64,000 nt of DNA from the NCBI RefSeq assembly GCF_001625365.1, contig NZ_LJJF01000001.1, positions 930,001 through 994,000 on the forward strand. Reading direction: 5' to 3'. This document shows, piece by piece, positions 59,412 to 64,000 of the stretch. The translations under genes and the position numbers were made by a program. Source of the stretch: Streptomyces sp. MJM8645. GTDB lineage: Bacteria; Actinomycetota; Actinomycetes; Streptomycetales; Streptomycetaceae. Numbering within the stretch: the stretch's first letter is position 1; each line of letters starts with the position of its first letter. The notes under the pieces were generated by a model. The model saw only the letters and a list, made by a program, of their open reading frames with translations. It made no database searches and was not told the DNA's origin.

Positions 59412-59503
59412 GGCGGCGGTCGCCTCCTCGATCGGGCACCGGAGCGTGGTGTGGCTGGTCCGGCGCGGGTGTGGCAGGTCGGCCCGACCGGCACCGGATT
59501 ACG

Positions 59504-59519
59504 GTGAACGGCCGTTCAC
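59504..59519. promoter_or_regulatory. 16-bp perfect palindrome, candidate TetR operator
   Basis: GTGAACGGCCGTTCAC lies between the divergent acyl-CoA dehydrogenase and kinase-like genes. The form is that of TetR-type operators controlling fatty-acid genes in actinobacteria. A second dyad, CTACGG-CA-CCGTAG, is at 59597-59610. Confidence 0.7.
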
Positions 59520-59620
59520 AGGCATGGCGATGCGAGTATGCCGGAAACCCGCGCCGCCGTCACGATCACCCAGGAGTAACTGGACGGACTGGTGGGCTAC
59601 GGCACCGTAGGGTTGCCGTT

Positions 59621-60253
59621 GTGGCTGCTTCCCGACCCCTCGCCCCCGCCCTTTCGCCCGTTCCCGGCGACGCGGTGGCCTCGCTCGCGGCGGAGCTGCG
59701 CACACTGCCGCCCTCCTGCGGGCCGGTGCGGCTGGTCGCGGTGGACGGGCACGCGGGCTCGGGCAAGACGACCTTCGCCGGGCGGCTGGCGGCGGCGCTC
59801 GGCGGGGCGCCGGTGGTCCACCTCGACGACCTGGCCACCCACGCCGAGCCCTTCGGCTGGACCGGGCGGCTGCGCGAACAGGTGCTGGAGCCGCTGGCGG
59901 CCGGCCGGGACGGTGCGTACCGGGTGTACGACTGGACGCTGCGCCGCTTCGCGGGCACGGCCGCAGTGCCGGTCGCCCCGGTGGTGCTGGTGGAGGGTGT
60001 CGGCGCCGGGCGGCGGGCGGTGCGGCCGTGGCTGGCCCGGGTGATCTGGCTGGAGTTGGACGCCGCCTCGGCCCGGCGGCGCGGCGAGCAGCGGGACGGG
60101 CCGGATCTGGCCGAGTTCTGGGCCGGCTGGGCGCGGGCCGAATCGGCGCATTTCGCCGCGGATCCGAGCCGTCCGTTCGCCGGGACGCGGGTCGACGGGG
60201 TGACCGGACGAATCACGCCGGGCACCGTGGGTGAACCTTCAACAAGCCCTTGA
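59621..60253 (+). CDS. uridine kinase-like P-loop protein
   Basis: A 210-residue P-loop NTPase. LVAVDGHAGSGKTTFAGRLAAAL at about residue 37 is an intact Walker A (GHAGSGKT), with a LDDLA acidic region next (VVHLDDLATHAEPFGW) typical of nucleoside/uridine-kinase-like proteins, followed by RVYDWTLRRFAG and VVLVEGVGAGRRAV. It probably phosphorylates a nucleoside or related small molecule. GTG 59621 follows GTAGGG by nine bases; the in-frame extension to 59471 has no family signal. Confidence 0.82.
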   Translation: MAASRPLAPALSPVPGDAVASLAAELRTLPPSCGPVRLVAVDGHAGSGKTTFAGRLAAALGGAPVVHLDDLATHAEPFGWTGRLREQVLEPLAAGRDGAYRVYDWTLRRFAGTAAVPVAPVVLVEGVGAGRRAVRPWLARVIWLELDAASARRRGEQRDGPDLAEFWAGWARAESAHFAADPSRPFAGTRVDGVTGRITPGTVGEPSTSP

Positions 60254-60279
60254 CCTGCACTGTCACCAGGATTTAGGTT
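60250..60279 (+). promoter_or_regulatory. vegetative-type promoter for AAA ATPase
   Basis: TTGACC (60250-60255), 18-bp spacer, TAGGTT (60274-60279). It overlaps the stop of the kinase-like gene. If used, the transcript has a leader of about 300 nt. Confidence 0.5.
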
Positions 60280-60585
60280 CTCCTCAGCCGCCGGAACGGG
60301 ATGTTCCGGCCGCCTCGGACCCGGCGTCCCCGACTTGTTCCCCCGTGAGCCGGGGGCGCCGTCCGGTCCTTTCCGAATCGCGCTCCCCCGCCGCCGGTCC
60401 AGGCCCCCACCCGCTCAACGACCGCTCACACGATCGCATTTGACTCCGTGGGCGCCCTTCCGGATCAGCGCCACGCCGGTACGATTCCTCGCAGGCGCAG
60501 ATGCGCCCGGGGGCTTTCGACCACCGGCCCGGCTGCACGCAGGCGACCTGCCACCGAGCCCCGGGCCAAGCCGCGGGGGGCGTGA
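60254..60585. other. long 5' leader/intergenic region, 332 bp
   Basis: Before the AAA ATPase. Has the dyad CCGGAAC-N5-GTTCCGG (60291-60309). No ORF of its own is supported. Confidence 0.45.
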
Positions 60586-62637
60586 GTGACGACGGTGGAC
60601 AGTTCGGACAGCAACGCGGGCGGCCCGGACCGGCTCGCCGAACGCGCGTGGCTGCGTGCCATGGACGCGTACACGGCGGGCGCGTACGCCCGTGCCGAGG
60701 AGGAGTTCCGCGCGGCCGTCCGGCTGGACCCGGGCATGGCCGACGCCTGGCTCGGCCTGCACGCGCTGCGCAGCGACACCTCGGCGGCGCTGCTGGCCAT
60801 GTACCGCAACCAGAAGCGGTTCGGCGAGCAGCGGCGGCGCCACCGCCGCCCGCTCAGTTCCTGGTACTGGCTGGGCTGGTGGGTGCAGCCCGTCCTGGAG
60901 GACGCCCGCGACCTGGCGCTGGCGCACGCCTCGCACTGGCTGGACGGCCGCCACCTGGCCGAGCTGGACCGGGCGCTGGAACAGTGCCCGGCGCCCAGCG
61001 AGGACCCGTCCGCCCAGTTCCTGTACGCCTGCCGGTCCTATCTGCTCAAGGACTGGGAGCAGCTGATCCGGGACACCGACCGGCTGCTGGACGACCCGCT
61101 GCTCGGCATCGAGGCCGGGCTGTTCGCCGGCATGGCGCGGGTCCGACTGGACATGTGCGCCCAGGCGCAGGCGCCGCTGGCCGCCTCGCTGGCCCGCTGC
61201 CGCTCCGAGCAGCCCCAGCGCAAGGAACTGCGGTACTGGCTGGCCCGGGCGTACGAGGGGGCCGGGCGCAGTGCGGCCGCGCTGCCGCTCTACCGGGCGG
61301 TACACCGGGCCGATCCGGTGTTCATGGACACCGCCGCGCGGCTGGCCGCGATCGCGGCGGAGGACGGGTTGGCGGACGACCTGCCGGACGCCCTGCTGGA
61401 CGGCGGCCTGCCGGCGGGCGGGCGGGCGGCCGGGTACGAGGGCACCGAGCCGGACGAGATGGACGGGACGGACGAGGCGGACTTCCAGGACGGGGCCGGG
61501 TACGCCACGGCGGGGGGCTTCGGCGACGCGGCCCCCGGGTTCACCGAGAGCGCCGGGTTCACCGAGGGCGCCGGGTACACCGGCGGGGTCGGATTCGTCG
61601 AGGGGGTCGGGTTCCTCACGGGGCCCGGCCCGGGCGACGGCTCCACCGCCGGCCCGGCCCCGCAGGCGGCCGGCGAGCGGTCGGGTTCGCCGGGCGGCTC
61701 CGCCGCCCCGCTGCCGGCGCCGGTCCGCGCCGAGGCCCAACCCCGCACCGCGCCGCTGCCCGCCGCCCAACCGGTCGACGACGAGCGCGAGTTGGATGCG
61801 GCGCTGGCGGAACTCTCGCTGATGGTGGGCCTGGAGCCGGTCAAGCGCCAGGTGCGGGCGCTGTCGGCGCAGCTGCGGATGTCCAGACTCCGGGCCGCGC
61901 AGGGCCTGCCGGTCCAGCCGCCCAAGCGCCACTTCGTCTTCTCCGGCCCCTCCGGCACCGGCAAGACCACCGTGGCCCGGATCCTCGGCCGGGTCTTCCA
62001 CGCCCTCGGACTGCTCTCCGGCGACCACCTCGTGGAGGCCCAACGGGCCGACCTGGTCGGCGAGTTCCTCGGCCAGACCGCGGTCAAGGCGAACGAGCTG
62101 ATCGACTCGGCACTGGACGGCGTGCTGTTCATCGACGAGGCGTACAGCCTCTCCAACTCCGGCTACACCAAGGGCGACGCCTACGGCGACGAGGCCCTCC
62201 AGGTGCTGCTGAAACGCGCCGAGGACAACCGCGACCGCCTGGTGGTGATCCTGGCCGGCTACCCCGAGGGCATGAACCGGCTGCTCGCCACCAACCCCGG
62301 CCTCAACTCCCGCTTCACCACCCGGGTCGACTTCCCCAGCTACCGCCCGAACGAGCTGACCGCGATCGGCGCCGCGCTGGCCGGCCGGGACGGCGACGGC
62401 TGGGACGAGGACGCGGCCGAGGAACTGGCCAGCATCTGCACCCACGTGGTCCGCGAGGGCTGGATCGACGAACTCGGGAACGGCCGGTTCATCCGCACCC
62501 TGTACGAGAAGTCCTGCGCCTACCGGGACCTGCGGCTCTCGCTGCTGCGCGAGCCGCCGGGCCGCGAGGACCTGGCGACGCTGCGCCTGCCCGACCTCGT
62601 CCAGGCCTACGGGGAGCTGATCGACGGCCGCGGCTGA
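60586..62637 (+). CDS. CbxX/CfxQ-type AAA ATPase with TPR-like N-terminus (EccA-like)
   Basis: A 683-residue protein in the EccA/CbxX class. Residues 1-270 are helical TPR-like (AERAWLRAMDAYTAGAYARAEEEF; YWLARAYEGAGRSAAALPLY). A linker about 285-345 has Gly/Phe/Tyr repeats (GFTESAGFTEGAGYTGGVGF). The AAA domain is near 410-600: Walker A FSGPSGTGKTTVAR at about residue 455, Walker B VLFIDEAYSL, sensor ILAGYPEGMNRLL, and an Arg finger in NPGLNSRFTT. EccA works in ESX/type VII secretion, others in Rubisco activation. No ESX components are next to it. GTG 60586 after GGGGGG. Confidence 0.93.
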   Translation: MTTVDSSDSNAGGPDRLAERAWLRAMDAYTAGAYARAEEEFRAAVRLDPGMADAWLGLHALRSDTSAALLAMYRNQKRFGEQRRRHRRPLSSWYWLGWWVQPVLEDARDLALAHASHWLDGRHLAELDRALEQCPAPSEDPSAQFLYACRSYLLKDWEQLIRDTDRLLDDPLLGIEAGLFAGMARVRLDMCAQAQAPLAASLARCRSEQPQRKELRYWLARAYEGAGRSAAALPLYRAVHRADPVFMDTAARLAAIAAEDGLADDLPDALLDGGLPAGGRAAGYEGTEPDEMDGTDEADFQDGAGYATAGGFGDAAPGFTESAGFTEGAGYTGGVGFVEGVGFLTGPGPGDGSTAGPAPQAAGERSGSPGGSAAPLPAPVRAEAQPRTAPLPAAQPVDDERELDAALAELSLMVGLEPVKRQVRALSAQLRMSRLRAAQGLPVQPPKRHFVFSGPSGTGKTTVARILGRVFHALGLLSGDHLVEAQRADLVGEFLGQTAVKANELIDSALDGVLFIDEAYSLSNSGYTKGDAYGDEALQVLLKRAEDNRDRLVVILAGYPEGMNRLLATNPGLNSRFTTRVDFPSYRPNELTAIGAALAGRDGDGWDEDAAEELASICTHVVREGWIDELGNGRFIRTLYEKSCAYRDLRLSLLREPPGREDLATLRLPDLVQAYGELIDGRG

Positions 62638-62664
62638 GACCAGCTCCCCGGGATCGCGCCGGGC

Positions 62665-63651
62665 TCAGCCCCGGAGCAGCTCGGCCTCGCGCTCGGGGTC
62701 GAGGCCGACCTTCGGCCGGTCGGCGCGCTGCGGGGCGACGCCGCCGACCGACCGCAGCCAGGCCCAGGTGTCCTCGACCGTCTCGCCCACCGGCCGGCAG
62801 CGCAGCCCGGCGGCGACCGCCCGGTCCACGGACGCGCCGTGCAGGAAGTCGTTCAGCTCGCCGGGCGCCAGCCAGATCGGCAGCTCCGTCCAGGGCTCGA
62901 CGCCGGCCGCCAGGATGCGCTCGGGGTCGGTCCAGCGCAGGTCCGCGTCCGAGCCGGTGACCCGCACGCAGGCCTCCAGCAGCTCGCCCATCGTGGTGTG
63001 GCCCGCCGGGCTGACCACGTTGCACGCGCCGCCGAACCGGGCCGCCGCCGCGTCCAGCAGCCAGCCCGCGAGGTCGCGGACGTCGATGTACTGCAGCGGC
63101 AGGTCGTACGGACCGGGGGCGAGCACCGGGCCGCCCCGGGCGATCCGGTTCAGCCACCAGGGCAGCCGGCCGATGTTCTCGTGCGGGCCGAGGATCAGCC
63201 CGGCCCGGGCGAGCAGGGCCCGCCCGCCGAACTCCGCCTCCAGGGCCAGTTCGGCCCCGCGCTTGGCCTCGGCGTAGGGCACCTCGCCCTCGGCGTCCGG
63301 GGACGACCCGACCACCTTCGCCGACTCGTCCGCCCCGCGCGCCAGCGGGTAGTCGTACACCGACCGGCTGGAGACGTACCCGTAGTGGCCGACCCGGCCG
63401 GCCAGCAGCCGGGCGCTGTCGCGCACCGCCGTCGGGGCTCCGGACCAGGTGTCCACCACCGCGTCCCACTCCCCCGCGGCCAGCGCCGCCAGCCCGCCCT
63501 CGGCGGTGCGGTCGCCCAGCAGTGCGGTCACGCCCGCGGGCGCGGGCTGCGTACCGCGGTTGAGGGCCGTCACCTCCCATCCCCTGGCCAGCGCCTCCTC
63601 GGCGACGACCCGTCCGACGAAATTCGTTCCACCCAGCAGGAGAAGCCTCAT
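62665..63651 (-). CDS. NAD(P)-dependent epimerase/dehydratase-like SDR (second copy)
   Basis: A 328-residue paralogue of the protein at 9119: MRLLLLGGTNFVGRVVAEEA is the dinucleotide site; YVSSRSVYDYPLARGADES and PYAEAKRGAELALEAE give the Ser-Tyr-Lys area. ATG 63651 is fixed by similarity to the family N-terminus. The start codon and an AGGGTGG ribosome-like site lie inside a perfect 16-bp hairpin (63649-63684). Confidence 0.88.
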   Translation of the reverse strand: MRLLLLGGTNFVGRVVAEEALARGWEVTALNRGTQPAPAGVTALLGDRTAEGGLAALAAGEWDAVVDTWSGAPTAVRDSARLLAGRVGHYGYVSSRSVYDYPLARGADESAKVVGSSPDAEGEVPYAEAKRGAELALEAEFGGRALLARAGLILGPHENIGRLPWWLNRIARGGPVLAPGPYDLPLQYIDVRDLAGWLLDAAAARFGGACNVVSPAGHTTMGELLEACVRVTGSDADLRWTDPERILAAGVEPWTELPIWLAPGELNDFLHGASVDRAVAAGLRCRPVGETVEDTWAWLRSVGGVAPQRADRPKVGLDPEREAELLRG

Positions 63652-63684
63652 GCCGACCACCCTGCGCCCAGGGTGGTCGGCATG
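63649..63684 (-). promoter_or_regulatory. hairpin burying the epimerase start
   Basis: CATGCCGACCACCCTG (63649-63664) and CAGGGTGGTCGGCATG (63669-63684) are perfect complements with a 4-nt loop. The mRNA arm nearest the gene contains both AGGGTGG and AUG, so the start would be paired. Confidence 0.7.
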
Positions 63685-63749
63685 GGAACGGCTGCACGCT
63701 GAGAGCAGAATCGCCCGCAGCGGACACGCCGTCAGCGAAAGGGGGAACC

Positions 63750-64000
63750 TCAGGCGGCGGAGCGGTGGTCCGGGTCGTGCATCTCGCCGACCAGTTCCTC
63801 CAGCACGTCCTCCAGCATGACCACACCGAGCGTGCGGCCGTCCTGGTCCAGCACCGCGGCCAGGTGGCAGGTCGCCCGGCGCATCGCGCCGAGCGCGTCG
63901 TCCAGCGGGAGGCTGCCGCGCAGCACCGTGATCGGACGCCACAGCCGGGCCGGGACGGGCGCGGACGGGTCCTCCACGTCGAGGATGTCCTTGAGGTGCA
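63750..64000 (-). CDS. CBS-domain membrane protein (CorC/HlyC type), 3' part
   Basis: Partial, open at the right edge. The visible C-terminal residues HLKDILDVED, PITVLRGSLPLDDALGAMRRATCHLAAVLD and LGVVMLEDVLEELVGEMHDPDHR are the second CBS domain and exit of CNNM/CorC-type transporters. The N-terminal DUF21 membrane domain is beyond the window. Confidence 0.85.
   Translation of the reverse strand, partial: HLKDILDVEDPSAPVPARLWRPITVLRGSLPLDDALGAMRRATCHLAAVLDQDGRTLGVVMLEDVLEELVGEMHDPDHRSAA

Overview
This is a 64 kb stretch of very GC-rich chromosomal DNA with strongly G/C-biased third codon positions and GTG/TTG starts. It carries RbpA, EI24, FxsA, a SAV_2177-type methyltransferase and many Tat/lipoprotein signal peptides. 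Together these point to a streptomycete (Streptomyces or Kitasatospora). About 60 genes are supported on both strands. I see no tRNA, rRNA, CRISPR array, transposase, integrase, replication gene, PKS or NRPS module.

Layout. 0-4.9 kb: the 3' part of a phosphopantetheinyl transferase, an orphan barstar, a CE4 deacetylase lipoprotein, a PHP phosphoesterase, a P-loop-like protein and a DinB protein. 5.2-11.1 kb: methyltransferase, MFS exporter, stand-alone condensation-domain protein, NAD epimerase and AAC(3)-like acetyltransferase, a possible small tailoring/export group; the exporter and condensation gene diverge around a nested dyad. 11.2-17.9 kb: secreted M1 peptidase, two-domain sulfurtransferase, small secreted protein, second CE4 lipoprotein, methyltransferase, Fpg/Nei glycosylase, SRPBCC protein. 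18.1-20.2 kb: thiol-redox cassette 1 (Cys-bearing membrane protein, DsbA-like, VKOR). 20.3-31.2 kb: adenine-deaminase-type enzyme, succinate-semialdehyde dehydrogenase, Ku, amino-acid permease, XRE regulator, trypsin-like protease, EI24 protein, SLT transglycosylase. 31.4-43.2 kb: glycosyltransferase, giant FAD/Fe-S oxidoreductase, a membrane protein whose reading frame runs into an HTH gene, TetR, CBS, SPFH, PIG-L, family 5 uracil-DNA glycosylase, SDR with divergent MmyB-like regulator. 43.2-46.7 kb: CHAD protein and thiol-redox cassette 2. 46.7-49.4 kb: Nudix, beta-lactamase fold, GNAT, ankyrin. 49.9-64 kb: small membrane protein, degenerate FtsK/TraB-like protein, RbpA, FxsA, Lnt, amidohydrolase, Lrp, acyl-CoA dehydrogenase, nucleoside-kinase-like protein, CbxX/EccA-like AAA ATPase, a second epimerase, and the end of a CBS-pair membrane protein.

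The most interesting system is the duplicated three-gene cassette at 18.08-20.25 and 44.37-46.72 kb. Each copy encodes, in the same order and orientation, a four-helix membrane protein, a membrane-anchored DsbA-like oxidase (CPFC or CPVC) and a VKOR with its loop and CPYC cysteines. The membrane protein fits no family I recognise. Both copies keep an extracytoplasmic Cys pair (the second in a CGGGS motif) and end in a cysteine. The arrangement suggests an oxidative-folding machine with an undescribed third component.

Other signals worth attention: two giant-hairpin repeats (42969-43194, 50062-50257) with related cores but different, internally matched ends, each touching a gene's stop codon; a textbook SigR-type promoter before rbpA; a perfect hairpin that would bury the start codon and ribosome site of the second epimerase gene; the absence of ppm1 from the otherwise conserved rbpA-fxsA-lnt neighbourhood; an SDR that has lost its catalytic tyrosine; and two proteins with Walker A motifs that lack the lysine.
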